A stretch of DNA of 64,000 nt from Anabaena catenula FACHB-362 (GCF_014698735.1 NZ_JACJTQ010000004.1:169195-233194), one strand, 5' to 3'. Positions 37,551 to 46,451 are shown, numbered from the stretch's first letter. The notes: generated by a model not told the origin, from the sequence alone. Numbers and translations: made by a program.

Positions 37551-37657
37551 ATCTACCTCTCCTGTTCCCTATTCCCTATTCCCTCCCTGCCCACACAAGT
37601 AAATATGGCTACGCCTCCCGTAAGGGATACAATAATCAAACCGGATTTCTATATATA
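37551..37657. repeat. Dispersed repeat interrupted by a small palindromic insertion
   Basis: CCCTGCCCACACAAGTAAAT and AATCAAACCGGATTTCTATA match, in the opposite orientation, the repeat at 9661-9722. Between them this copy has an extra ~25 bp, TGGCTACGCCTCCCGTAAGG plus GATAC. Comparison of the two copies shows this piece to be an insertion. Confidence 0.65.
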
Positions 37658-37895
37658 CTAATGGATACACTACGCTGCTGGTGTTCAGCAGTCAGGTTAT
37701 ATTATGTCTGGTTGAATACTTATAGTTATGGCTGATGCTCAAGACGCGGGGACACGGCGACGCGGAGATTAATTTGTAGCTTTTATAGCTTTAATTTCAG
37801 TGAAAAGTTAAAGGGGAAAGGGCGAGAATTTCTCTTTACCCTTTCCCTCGTGTTTGCATTTATTTTTGAGAGTATGCTGCTCAAGTCTCAATTTA

Positions 37896-38411
37896 CTAGC
37901 CAGAAACGCGAGTTACCGAAGATTCACGCACATGAAGTCTAAATAAACGTAACCAACGCATCCAAGTTTTAGCTGGTTGCTCAAAGAATGTAAAAATATC
38001 GCCGAAACCTAGGTTAGTTTTTTGATGATGTAGCCAGTGTTGTTCAGGAGTGGTGATAAATAACAACTGACAAACAAAAGTTACAGGTTTTGAAGTTTTC
38101 CACCCTAAAGATGTGATGTGTCGCCACCATACATGAAACTGACCAAACAGTAAACCACAGACAACACCAATGGGAGAAAAAGACCACAGAAAGACAGCTA
38201 CAAGCAGGTACGGTAGAGCGCCCAAGATTCCATCTAAAAGCACTTGAGGATTAAATGTTAGAATAGCGTAATGGCGGAAGTCCTTCTTCCAAGAGTGGTG
38301 TGTTGTCAGGTGGAGGCTACCAAAAACATGCTCAGGGACGTGGTAAAAAAAAGTCGAAAGGAAATCGCCAAAAAACAGTAATAACCAAGTAACAGCGATA
38401 GCCTTAAGCAT
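37896..38411 (-). CDS. Fatty acid hydroxylase/sterol desaturase superfamily protein
   Basis: 171 aa with three or four hydrophobic segments and a His-box set typical of membrane diiron hydroxylases: HVPEH, HLTTHH, WWRH and HWLHHQ. These His residues should hold two irons at the cytoplasmic face for O2-dependent hydroxylation or desaturation of a lipid or carotenoid. It is short for the superfamily (usually 200-300 aa), close to the beta-carotene-hydroxylase-like subgroup. Substrate unknown. It is a single gene followed by an imperfect GGGAAAGGG hairpin (about 37811-37847) that may terminate it. Confidence 0.75.
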   Translation of the reverse strand: MLKAIAVTWLLLFFGDFLSTFFYHVPEHVFGSLHLTTHHSWKKDFRHYAILTFNPQVLLDGILGALPYLLVAVFLWSFSPIGVVCGLLFGQFHVWWRHITSLGWKTSKPVTFVCQLLFITTPEQHWLHHQKTNLGFGDIFTFFEQPAKTWMRWLRLFRLHVRESSVTRVSG

Positions 38412-38960
38412 TTGTACTCCTTAAGTTTGATGGAAAAATTTCACAGAAAACAGAATTCAAAATTCATGCTCAACAAGGTTATGGCGTAGTTAATAATTCC
38501 TGAATTACTACATCCAAGCGGCTTTACTTGTTTTTGCTCAAAATCTATTTCGGTAAAGAAGTCCCAGTTTGGTGAATTTATATTTTTTCATTACACTGAA
38601 TACCAACTGTTGATGGACTACCATGTTGTTTTGGATAATGAGGGGACGGAAATTATACATCTACAGCCCGATAGATCTGTTGTATTTGATTCTTCTCTGG
38701 TCACAATCTTCTTACTAAGACATACAGCATGAGCAAAGATTGAGTTAACATTGGTACAAATTTAGGTTAAGCTTTTCCTACCCTTAGGTTGCTAAAACTA
38801 TGGATCTTCTGTTAAAAGAGTTGCTCAAAGTTAAATCTTGTGTTAGGTACATTTTTATTGTGAATATTTGAGGAGTAATTATATTAATAGATTCTGCTTT
38901 AACTGCTCTTTTATGATCAATAAGTTTTGGTTGAAAAAATGGCTCTGAGGTGATATAAAG
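38412..38960. other. Gene-free interval before queD
   Basis: 549 bp between divergent genes. No protein frame, tandem repeat or riboswitch core that I can recognise. I looked for a preQ1 aptamer before queD and did not find one. It must carry promoters for both neighbours. Confidence 0.4.
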
Positions 38961-39353
38961 ATGCCCAAATGGAAACTCTTAACAGAATTCACGTTTGATA
39001 GCGCCCACTACATAAAAGACTATAAAGGTCCCTGTGGGAGAATGCACGGTCATACTTATAAAGTCAAAATAGAAGCAAAATCATCACAGTTGCATTCTTC
39101 AGAATACTGTCCGCACCCAGTTATGGTTGCTGATTTTAGAAGCTTACGTTGGGCTAAAAAAGATGTGACTCAGGGAGGACTAGATCATTGTATTCTCAAT
39201 GAAGTTTTACCCCCTGAATATGAAACAACTGCTGAGATGATTGCTAAATATATTTATGATGAAACCAAAAAGCGATTACCCGCAGATGTAAAACTCAAGG
39301 TTGCAGTATCAGAAACTCCTAATTCTTGGGTAGAGTATGAGGATGATGAATAA
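38961..39353 (+). CDS. queD: 6-carboxytetrahydropterin synthase (QueD/PTPS family)
   Basis: 130 aa. Zinc-binding His residues are in FDSAHYIKDY and in CGRMHGHTYKV, which also has the catalytic Cys of the C-x3-HGH motif. DFRSLRW and the C-terminal SETPNSWVEYE are further family signatures. QueD makes 6-carboxy-tetrahydropterin from dihydroneopterin triphosphate for queuosine synthesis. Cyanobacterial PTPS homologues can also serve pterin synthesis, so the route is not fully certain. GAGGTGA lies 7 nt before the ATG. The downstream MFS gene begins 93 nt later, possibly in the same transcript. Confidence 0.88.
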   Translation: MPKWKLLTEFTFDSAHYIKDYKGPCGRMHGHTYKVKIEAKSSQLHSSEYCPHPVMVADFRSLRWAKKDVTQGGLDHCILNEVLPPEYETTAEMIAKYIYDETKKRLPADVKLKVAVSETPNSWVEYEDDE

Positions 39354-39446
39354 TTCGTAATTCGTACCTGAGAAAGCTCAAAGTTAACCATTTTCTTGTG
39401 TATCCCGTGTTTTAATTGCTGAGGTAGTAATTAAAAGATAGGAGTT

Positions 39447-40643
39447 ATGTCACAAAAAGCTGCTGCTTTGAAGTTTGTAATTTTACTTGGGTTTGTTAGC
39501 CTTTGTGCCGATGCAACTTATGAAGGGGCGCGTAGCATTACGGGGGCTTATTTAGAGGTTTTGGGAGCTAATGGCACCGTGGTGGGTCTAGTAGCTGGCT
39601 TTGGTGAACTAATTGGTTATGGCTTCCGCTTAGTTATTGGTTATCTTAGTGACAAAACAGGTAAATACTGGGGAATCACAACTTTAGGTTACATTTTGAA
39701 TACCGCAGTTGTACCATTTTTAGCTTTAGCAGGGAGATGGGAAGTAGCCGCAGGTTTGATGATGGCTGAACGCACGGGTAAAGCGGTGCGTACTCCCCCA
39801 CGAGATGCACTGCTGTCTCATGGTGTGAGTCAAATTGGCAGCGGTTTTGGTTTTGGTTTGCATGAAGCAATGGATCAAACAGGTGCAGTTATGGGGCCTT
39901 TGGCTGTAGCTGCAATGGTTTATTTCCAGGGAGAATATCGCAATGCATTTACAGTTTTAATTGTACCTGCGGTATTGGGATTAATTGTATTGTTAGTTTT
40001 ACAATTTCTGTATCCAAATCCCAGTGATTTTGAAGTAGAAACCGTGGCAAATGAAGGAGAAAAATTGCCAAGCATATTTTGGATTTATTTAGGTGCGGTG
40101 GCAATTATTGCAGCTGGATATGCGGACTTTCCACTAATTGCTTTTCATTTTCAAAAGGGACAAATTGCTTCTGGGCAAACAATTCCTTTATTTTATGCTT
40201 GGGCAATGGGAGTAGATGCTGTAGCAGCACTGATATTTGGATATTTCTTTGACAAAATTGGTATTTCTATTCTGATAATTGCAGCTTTTATTTCATCTTT
40301 ATTTGCACCTTTGGTATTTTTTGGAGATGCACGTTTTGCTCTTTTAGGAATGGCATTTTGGGGCATTGGTATGGGGGCGCAAGAATCAATTCTCAAAGCG
40401 GCAGTAGCTGGTATGGTTCCTAAAAACAAACGAGCTACAGCTTACGGTATTTTCAGCACAGGCTATGGTTTATCTTGGTTCTTGGGTAGTGCTTTGATGG
40501 GGATTTTATATGATCACTCTATTATTTTATTAGTTGTCTTTTCTTCAATGACTCAACTTCTGGCAATTCCTTTCTTTGTTTGGGTGAAATTGCAAGCTGA
40601 TAAATTTTCTATCTCCTCTCCAGATATTCAAGTAAGTGACTGA
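39447..40643 (+). CDS. Major facilitator superfamily transporter
   Basis: 398 aa with about 11-12 hydrophobic helices. The loop GYLSDKTGKYWGITTLGY between helices 2 and 3 is the MFS motif A, and FFDKIGISILI is its counterpart in the second half. AERTGKAVRTPPRDALLSHG is a well-conserved cytoplasmic signature of one bacterial MFS subgroup. Substrate unknown. A clear AGGAG lies 2-7 nt before the ATG. It follows queD on the same strand. Confidence 0.88.
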   Translation: MSQKAAALKFVILLGFVSLCADATYEGARSITGAYLEVLGANGTVVGLVAGFGELIGYGFRLVIGYLSDKTGKYWGITTLGYILNTAVVPFLALAGRWEVAAGLMMAERTGKAVRTPPRDALLSHGVSQIGSGFGFGLHEAMDQTGAVMGPLAVAAMVYFQGEYRNAFTVLIVPAVLGLIVLLVLQFLYPNPSDFEVETVANEGEKLPSIFWIYLGAVAIIAAGYADFPLIAFHFQKGQIASGQTIPLFYAWAMGVDAVAALIFGYFFDKIGISILIIAAFISSLFAPLVFFGDARFALLGMAFWGIGMGAQESILKAAVAGMVPKNKRATAYGIFSTGYGLSWFLGSALMGILYDHSIILLVVFSSMTQLLAIPFFVWVKLQADKFSISSPDIQVSD

Positions 40644-40769
40644 ATTTGAATTTTTTAACCGAGTTCCGTAGGTTTAAGTTTCATAGCAACTATCAAGCGG
40701 CAAGTTTTGTGGCAGGGTTTAAATCCCTGTTGCAAAACTTAATTACGTTGGCGGTTGCCGTAGGCATTA

Positions 40770-40807
40770 TTACGAATTACGAATTACGAATTACGAATTA
40801 CGAATTA
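40770..40807. repeat. TTACGAA heptamer array
   Basis: About five tandem copies of TTACGAA/ACGAATT. It lies in the gap between the convergent MFS and GNAT genes, directly beside a MITE-like element. The same unit recurs at 15578-15630, 31182-31200 and 39350-39366. Confidence 0.75.
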
Positions 40808-40817
40808 TTTAAGATTT

Positions 40818-40923
40818 TATAGCAACGGACAGGGCGGTTAGGACACCAACTGAATTATAAAACCTAGACACCAAAGGACTCTTCAGACTGTCACCTGTCA
40901 CCTGTCCCCTGTCACCTGCTATA
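40818..40923. repeat. TATAGC-ended MITE-like repeat, copy 4
   Basis: From TATAGCAACGGACAGGGCGG to GTCACCTGCTATA, 106 bp. The terminal inverted repeat reads TATAGCA-N3-GACAGGG (14 of 17 positions match between ends). The last base is adjacent to the stop codon of the GNAT gene at 40924. Confidence 0.85.
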
Positions 40924-41865
40924 CTAACGCCAATCATCCAAAGCAAAGACATCCGCACGGTTGTATCCTGATTCATTTGGTCTGTGCATAGCAACGCCGA
41001 TGATTTCACTGCGAAAACCACGGGACAGCATTTGCAAATAAGCAGCTTCTCGACTGGTATTAACTCCAGCAATTAAGCGGGACATTCCTTCAGCTAAAGT
41101 TAAACTTTCACACAAGTCTAATAACTTGTCAAAATATTTTCCAGCATCATTTCCGGAACGCACAGCACCAAATTTGACAAAGCAATTATTACTACCTGCT
41201 TCTGTACCAGCGCCAAGATGACAAACTGCAAATCCTACCAAACCAGAATCATTCCATACAAATACTGTATCACCTAGATTTTGTGACTGAACGATTTGAA
41301 TTTGCTGGGATAAATCCAAACCTGGATAGATAGAATCTGCAAGTTGAATACTAGCTTTAAGGCTTTCTGTTTGTTCAGTTTCACTCATTTGAGAATATCT
41401 GCTGTTTTCAGGTAATGGTGAAGCTTGTTCTACTGATTTACCTAGAATTGTTGTCAGAAACCGCAACCGGAAACCAAATTTTTGATAAAGTGCATGATGT
41501 TTAGGACTTTGAGCAAAAGTATTTATTCCGGCTAGTTGAGTATTCCATTGAGTAAAGCAAGAAATCGCCGGTTCAATGAGACGTTGGGCTATTCCTTGGT
41601 TCCAAAAATCAGGATGAACACTTAATGGACCAAAAGAAGCAAAACTTCCCCAATTAGTCACTAAGTTAGAACCGATTAATTTGCCATCAATTTCAGCCGC
41701 AAAAGCCCCTTGGGGATTATTTTTCCAACGATGAGGTATGTAAGTTTTATCCCCTGCAAAATCTGTAGGTTTAGGTAGACCGATAAAAGTACCAAAGGCT
41801 AACCGAAATATGTGTTCAGCAGATGCTAATTCTTTTTCTTGTAGTAACCGGATAGATATGTTCAT
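40924..41865 (-). CDS. GNAT-family N-acetyltransferase
   Basis: 313 aa, about twice the length of a single GNAT domain. The N-terminal half has the acetyl-CoA-binding motif A: FGPLSVHPDFWNQGIAQRLI contains V-x-P-x-x-x-x-Q-G-I-x-x-x-L. The C-terminal half (about 170-313) may be a second, degenerate GNAT fold and ends with GFRSEIIGVAMHRPNESGYN. The acceptor cannot be predicted. It is a single gene whose stop codon directly abuts a MITE-like repeat, so its 3' UTR is repeat DNA. Confidence 0.8.
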   Translation of the reverse strand: MNISIRLLQEKELASAEHIFRLAFGTFIGLPKPTDFAGDKTYIPHRWKNNPQGAFAAEIDGKLIGSNLVTNWGSFASFGPLSVHPDFWNQGIAQRLIEPAISCFTQWNTQLAGINTFAQSPKHHALYQKFGFRLRFLTTILGKSVEQASPLPENSRYSQMSETEQTESLKASIQLADSIYPGLDLSQQIQIVQSQNLGDTVFVWNDSGLVGFAVCHLGAGTEAGSNNCFVKFGAVRSGNDAGKYFDKLLDLCESLTLAEGMSRLIAGVNTSREAAYLQMLSRGFRSEIIGVAMHRPNESGYNRADVFALDDWR

Positions 41866-41929
41866 ATTTTTGTATTTTTTACTTTTCGTTACATACTTCG
41901 GGTTTCCTCCGCCTACCTACTTACCCTTG

Positions 41930-42035
41930 CTACCAGATTTCGCATCTGGGAAACCAAAACTAAAAAGCGAAACGGAGCGGCTTTAGCCCTCCGTGTAGTA
42001 ACAGTTTAGAATCCCCGTGTCTTTAGACCGGGGAG
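41930..42035. mobile_element. IS200/IS605-like terminal remnant with three hairpins
   Basis: Three consecutive stem-loops: CCAGAT/ATCTGG (41933-41949), CGGAG..CTCCG (41973-41993) and CCCCG-T-GTC TTTA GAC-CGGGG (42013-42033). The last one, in GAATCCCCGTGTCTTTAGAC, is the hairpin usually found at the right end of cyanobacterial IS200/IS605/tnpB elements, preceded by the CGGCTTTAGCC-type hairpin. No tnpA or tnpB reading frame is present. It is either a remnant or a non-autonomous palindrome-associated element located 10 bp from the 3' end of the oxygenase-like gene. Confidence 0.6.
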
Positions 42036-42045
42036 AGGTCAAAAT

Positions 42046-42933
42046 CTAACTACGCCATCGAAGTGTCTTTTCTTTAATTGGGTTAATGAAAGAACCCCCC
42101 TGCATTTGAGATCGAGCAAATTCTGCTTTCAATCTATAATACCAACGCGCCTGAGCATCGGCATCTCCAACTAAAGTTAAGGGCGGATTACGTTTCAGGC
42201 CGATTTGTTGTTTAAGCAAAATTTCTCGATCTTGATTGAGAAAACTCCGGGTAAACCATAGCAACAATGGCGTGAGAATAGAAAACCAAGGTAAAGTTGT
42301 GTAGAACATTGTTGTTTCCTCGGTCTCAGTTTCGGAAATGGGAGTAATTGCTGTCAAATTATAGACCATGTGTTTTTCAGTAGACACACTCTCAATCCGA
42401 ATCCCCGGTAAACGGAATGAGATTTCGATCTGTGGATTGGGTCCAATCAAGCGATAGAACAAGGTTTGTTGCTCTAGTTGATGCTTTCGCATAGTAAAAC
42501 CGTATAAAGATGGTTCAAAGGTTTTGACTACCTCCTTTAGTGTTTCCGGGGAACGCCACCACCACGCCTGATGAACGAAAGCAATATGAGCAGGATCGAT
42601 CAATCCTACTACGGCGTGATCAATATCACAGGGAAGGCGGATGGACTCAACAGCTTGGTGAGATTGGTTGGAAAACTCAGGGATGATTGGGATTTCTTCT
42701 AGTATTAAGGAAGTCTCATCATTTGACATATAAATCCAAATATTTCCTTGCGCCTCTTGTATTGGATAACTTTTCGTTTCATTTAGCTTGGCAAAGACTG
42801 TACCTGAGCGATCGCGACTAAAAACTATTAACTCGTTCAAGAGGGTTTTTGCAAGTATTTGTCCAGGTTTTAGTTGCTTACTAGGTAATGCGTAGTACCA
42901 AGTATTTCTTAAAAACAAAGGTATTTTAGCCAT
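42046..42933 (-). CDS. Rieske-oxygenase-like protein without the Rieske cluster site
   Basis: 295 aa. Sequence on both sides is typical of ring-hydroxylating oxygenase alpha subunits: NTWYYALPSKQLKPGQILAK with LIVFSRDRSGTVFAK at the front, then YPIQEAQGNIWIYMSND. The part that should lie between (CxH...CxxH) is missing and the frame is continuous, so an in-frame deletion of about 40-50 residues is indicated. The catalytic iron motif is intact: D113-x-x-H116-x4-H121. Without the [2Fe-2S] cluster electrons cannot reach the iron in the normal way. It could be non-catalytic, or fed by a partner. An IS200/IS605-like remnant lies at its 3' end. Confidence 0.75.
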   Translation of the reverse strand: MAKIPLFLRNTWYYALPSKQLKPGQILAKTLLNELIVFSRDRSGTVFAKLNETKSYPIQEAQGNIWIYMSNDETSLILEEIPIIPEFSNQSHQAVESIRLPCDIDHAVVGLIDPAHIAFVHQAWWWRSPETLKEVVKTFEPSLYGFTMRKHQLEQQTLFYRLIGPNPQIEISFRLPGIRIESVSTEKHMVYNLTAITPISETETEETTMFYTTLPWFSILTPLLLWFTRSFLNQDREILLKQQIGLKRNPPLTLVGDADAQARWYYRLKAEFARSQMQGGSFINPIKEKTLRWRS

Positions 42934-43373
42934 TTTAGAATTGGGGTTAAAGTAATTGTGTGATCAAAAGTCGTGAGTTGAGTTGAAATGAATTCAGGAT
43001 GTATTCTCTTTAGGGTTTGCTAGGCAATATTCCCAGGTTGCGATCGCACCTAATTTATTTTGTGCATGAATGAATAAGTCACTCTGTTATGAACTTGTAA
43101 AAAAAACACTACTTTTCAAGATGAAGTCCATTGATTCACCTATTATCGAATCATTGTCTGGCAATTGCGAGATAAACTTCTCTAGAACAAGCAAAGGTAA
43201 AAACTGCTGGGTTTGTATTGCCTAATTGCATACATATAGCGATATTCTTACCCCTACACTTAAAACAAGCTATGGGTAGCTTTCTATAGGAAAGGCACAC
43301 ACTTTGTACAATAGCTCACATTGCCAGGCGAATCAGCTTCAATGCTTAAATCCTGCAAATCCTGATTTAGTCA
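42934..43373. other. Gene-free interval with a HIP1-like site
   Basis: 440 bp. One GCGATCGC octamer near 43041, otherwise AT-rich single-copy sequence. I see no gene. It contains the promoter region of the leftward oxygenase-like gene and the 3' end of the ATPase gene. Confidence 0.4.
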
Positions 43374-44501
43374 TCAACTCAACCGTTGTTTTAACCACAA
43401 AGCCAATAAAGGTAAAGCCAACCGATAACCCTGTTCAGCACTATAAATTAAACCTTTGTGTTGTAAACCAGTTAAAGCACCTTGCAGACTACCACCTCTA
43501 GAAAGTCCATGTTTTTGAATATATTCTTTACTTTGTGGTTTATCTGTAGGATCAACGGCTAAACATTCTAAAAGATGTATTTGACTAGCAGGAAGTAACA
43601 TCAATAAAGATTCATAAGTTATAGATAAATCTTTGAGCATTCCTTCAATTACCTGCTGTACTTCTTGTTCAGTAATTAACCCTTGAAGATGCTGCAAAGT
43701 TAACAACCTGCGAATTAATGCCATCGCATCGCCGATATTTCCTTGGACTGCATCTAAGAAGATTTGTAATCCTCTAGAACGAGAATCAAATTTAAGATTT
43801 TTTGTATGTAAAATTTCTCTTGCCCATAATGCTAAAACATCTTTAGCTAAAGGGGTTAACTGGATTGTTTCTAAAATATAATTTTTATCATCTTGATGGT
43901 GGCTTGTCTCGGCAATAGTAGCCAGCAGAACGTAACTAACATGAGGATGGGCTTTAACTTCTTGCCTAAATGTTGATTCCCATAAACTATGACGATCCCA
44001 AGAGCGAATATGAGGAAAACTCTGTAAAATTAAAACTACTCGCTGATCTAAATCAGCCGCCATAATTTGTAACAAGTCAATCAAGATTATAAAGGCTTGC
44101 CATAGCTGTTTTTTGTTGAGACAACTTAATAATTTTAGTTTACTTTCTGCATGAAAAACAAAGAACTCATTCGCACTTTGGTTAAACCATTTTTCGATTT
44201 TTTTTGCTTCCCAATTTTGGCTAATCGCTTCTGCTAGTAATTGCAAAAATCTCTCCCCATCTGTAGCACGAATGCAGTCTATTTCCAAGACAACAGCACC
44301 AACTTCCTGCGCTGCAACCTTCACTAAAGTCCGTCTTCCGCTTCCTGGTACTCCAGTAATCAGCAAATCATCATCCTGGGCAAGTATTTCTACAATGCGC
44401 TGAAATTCTAGGGAACGCCCAATTAATTGTAAAGAAGTAGATAAATCCAAGTTCACAGGTTTTTTGCCTTTGGTTGTGGTTTGCGCTGTTAGGGAAAACA
44501 T
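43374..44501 (-). CDS. AAA/STAND-like ATPase with winged-helix tail
   Basis: 375 aa. LIGRSLEFQRIVEIL is a typical entry to an AAA/STAND ATP-binding domain. The P-loop is GVPGSGRRTL, with Arg in place of the usual Walker A Lys. VVLILQSFPHIRSWD is a Walker B-like strand lacking the usual acidic pair. The C-terminal ~90 residues (LLECLAVDPTDKPQSKEYIQ) look like a winged helix, as in Orc1/Cdc6-like and archaeal-type ATPases. Nucleotide binding is possible and hydrolysis doubtful. There is no effector or repeat domain. It diverges from the Mrp operon 184 nt away; no functional link is evident. Confidence 0.7.
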   Translation of the reverse strand: MFSLTAQTTTKGKKPVNLDLSTSLQLIGRSLEFQRIVEILAQDDDLLITGVPGSGRRTLVKVAAQEVGAVVLEIDCIRATDGERFLQLLAEAISQNWEAKKIEKWFNQSANEFFVFHAESKLKLLSCLNKKQLWQAFIILIDLLQIMAADLDQRVVLILQSFPHIRSWDRHSLWESTFRQEVKAHPHVSYVLLATIAETSHHQDDKNYILETIQLTPLAKDVLALWAREILHTKNLKFDSRSRGLQIFLDAVQGNIGDAMALIRRLLTLQHLQGLITEQEVQQVIEGMLKDLSITYESLLMLLPASQIHLLECLAVDPTDKPQSKEYIQKHGLSRGGSLQGALTGLQHKGLIYSAEQGYRLALPLLALWLKQRLS

Positions 44502-44685
44502 AAATCATTAAGTGTAATTATGATTATCATTAGAATATTTTAGTGCTTGTTTGATATTAGCACTAAAGATTCGTGCTAATAATAATTTAACACTTTAAAT
44601 AAGCACAAAAAATTAATCCCCAGCCCCCGGCTGCTTAAACAAGTCGGGTATATATCCTCTATCCCTTATTCAATAGGCAATTCCT

Positions 44686-45021
44686 GTGTTAGAAGCTTGC
44701 GTACTGGCAACTATATTGTGCGGATTTTTCGGCATCATTCTGAAAAAAAACCTGGTAATGAAGATTGTCTCAATGGATGTGATGAGTACGGGAGTAATTG
44801 CCTTTTATGTATTTATTGCATCACGAGAGGGTTTATTTACTCCCATTCTTGATGAGGTTAAAAAACCTACTTACGCTGATCCTGTTCCCCAAGCAGTAAT
44901 TTTAACAGCGATAGTCATCGGTTTTTCGATTCAGGCTTTGATGCTAGTTGGTGTCATGAAATTGGCACGGGATAATCCGACTTTGGAAAGCAACGAGATT
45001 GAGAAAAATAACACACCATGA
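44686..45021 (+). CDS. mrpC: Na+/H+ antiporter subunit C (MrpC/MnhC, NuoK-like)
   Basis: 111 aa from GTG 44686, with three membrane helices like NuoK. It is the first gene of a seven-gene operon whose members overlap or nearly touch. VSMDVMSTGVIAFYVFIASR is the conserved helix 2 of the family. Mrp complexes exchange Na+ for H+ across the cytoplasmic membrane. In Anabaena they are needed for salt and alkaline tolerance. The stop overlaps the mrpD start by 4 nt (ATGA). Confidence 0.88.
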   Translation: MLEACVLATILCGFFGIILKKNLVMKIVSMDVMSTGVIAFYVFIASREGLFTPILDEVKKPTYADPVPQAVILTAIVIGFSIQALMLVGVMKLARDNPTLESNEIEKNNTP

Positions 45022-46451
45022 ATACCATTACCATTGCTTGGATTGGCATCCCATTTTTTCTAGGGTTTATCATTTTTTTAGTCCCTAAACTTAACCGACA
45101 TCTAGCACTTTGGGGAACAATTGCTTCAGCAGCTTATGCTGTGCAACTCTTTCTAGAACCATCACCAATAAAACTGAATCTACTGGATAGTTTCGGTGTG
45201 ACTTTAGAAGCTGACCAGTTAAGTGGCTACTTTATTTTAACCAATGCTCTAGTTACGGCTGCTGTTGTTTTCTACTGTTGGGGTAGTGATAAAAACGCTT
45301 TTTTCTATGCCCAAACTCTGCTTGTACATGGTAGCTTGAATGCTGCTTTCGTCTGTGCAGATTTCGTCAGTTTATACGTAGCCTTAGAAGTAAGCGGGAT
45401 TGCAGCTTTTTTGTTGATTGCGTATCCTCGTAGCGATCGCTCAATTTGGGTAGGTTTACGTTATCTTTTCGTCAGCAACACATCAATGTTATTTTATCTG
45501 GTTGGTGCAGTGCTGGCTTACCAAACAAATCATTCTTTTAGTTTTGCAAGCTTAAAAGGTTCACCACCAGAAGCATTAGCATTAATTTTTCTCGGACTAT
45601 TAGTTAAAGCTGGAATTTTTGTCTCCGGTTTATGGCTACCTTTAACCCATTCAGAATCAGAAACACCAGTTTCCGCCTTGATGTCAGGTATTGTTGTTAA
45701 AGCCAGTGTTTTACCTTTATTACGTTGTGCATTCATTTCTGAAGAAATTAATAATATAGTCATTATTTTAGGTGTAGGAACAGCTTTAATGGGTGTATCC
45801 TATGCGGTTTTAGAAAAAGATACAAAACGGATGTTGGCTTTTCATACCATATCCCAGTTAGGCTTTATTCTGGCAGCACCAGCGGTAGGAGGGTTTTATA
45901 CACTCACGCATGGATTAGTAAAATCATCTTTATTTTTGACTGCGGGTTCTTTACCCAGTCGCAATTTTAAAGAACTGCAATATAAATCCATTAATACAAC
46001 AATTTGGATACCCTTAGTTATCGCTAGTTTATCAATTTCTGGTTTTCCTTTGTTGGCAGGTTTTGGCGCAAAGGTGTTAACCATGAAAAATCTGGAATCT
46101 TGGCAATTTATAGCCATGAATGTGGCAGCAGTGGGAACAGCCATATCCTTTGCTAAATTTATCTTTTTACCCCATAAAAAAGACGATGAACAACAAGCAA
46201 AACCCGGTTTTTGGGTAGCAGTAATATTCTTACTCACTGGTTTAGTTGCGGCAAATGTAGTCTATTTACAGGCTTATAACATTGCGGATATTCTCAAAGC
46301 GATCGCAACTATCGCCGGTGGTTGGTTAGCATATCATCTGATTTTCAAACGATTAGCAATATATGTACCCCCTATATGGGAGCAATTTGAGCATTTAGTT
46401 GGTGTAATGAGTCTAACTTTAATCCTGCTATTTTGGATGGCATTTGCATGA
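45018..46451 (+). CDS. mrpD: Na+/H+ antiporter subunit D (MrpD/MnhD, NuoL/M/N-like)
   Basis: 477 aa with about 14 membrane helices, the proton-translocating subunit related to Complex I NuoM/N. Glu in YVALEVSGIAAFLLIAYPR and Lys in FLGLLVKAGIFVSGLWLPL are the conserved charged residues of the channel. LEKDTKRMLAFHTISQLGF is the broken-helix signature. Only one NuoL/M/N-type protein is encoded in this operon, whereas the classical Mrp operon has two (MrpA and MrpD). Start overlaps mrpC; end overlaps mrpE. Confidence 0.92.
   Translation: MNTITIAWIGIPFFLGFIIFLVPKLNRHLALWGTIASAAYAVQLFLEPSPIKLNLLDSFGVTLEADQLSGYFILTNALVTAAVVFYCWGSDKNAFFYAQTLLVHGSLNAAFVCADFVSLYVALEVSGIAAFLLIAYPRSDRSIWVGLRYLFVSNTSMLFYLVGAVLAYQTNHSFSFASLKGSPPEALALIFLGLLVKAGIFVSGLWLPLTHSESETPVSALMSGIVVKASVLPLLRCAFISEEINNIVIILGVGTALMGVSYAVLEKDTKRMLAFHTISQLGFILAAPAVGGFYTLTHGLVKSSLFLTAGSLPSRNFKELQYKSINTTIWIPLVIASLSISGFPLLAGFGAKVLTMKNLESWQFIAMNVAAVGTAISFAKFIFLPHKKDDEQQAKPGFWVAVIFLLTGLVAANVVYLQAYNIADILKAIATIAGGWLAYHLIFKRLAIYVPPIWEQFEHLVGVMSLTLILLFWMAFA

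Noticed and set aside
37487..37735. 82-codon plus-strand frame
   Set aside because: It is made from a small dispersed repeat and the dispersed repeat at 37551-37657.
40809..41072. 87-codon minus-strand frame
   Set aside because: It overlaps the GNAT gene in another frame and runs through a MITE-like repeat.
43304..43501. 65-codon plus-strand frame overlapping the end of the ATPase gene
   Set aside because: It is antisense to the C-terminal codons of a well-supported gene and has no signal of its own.
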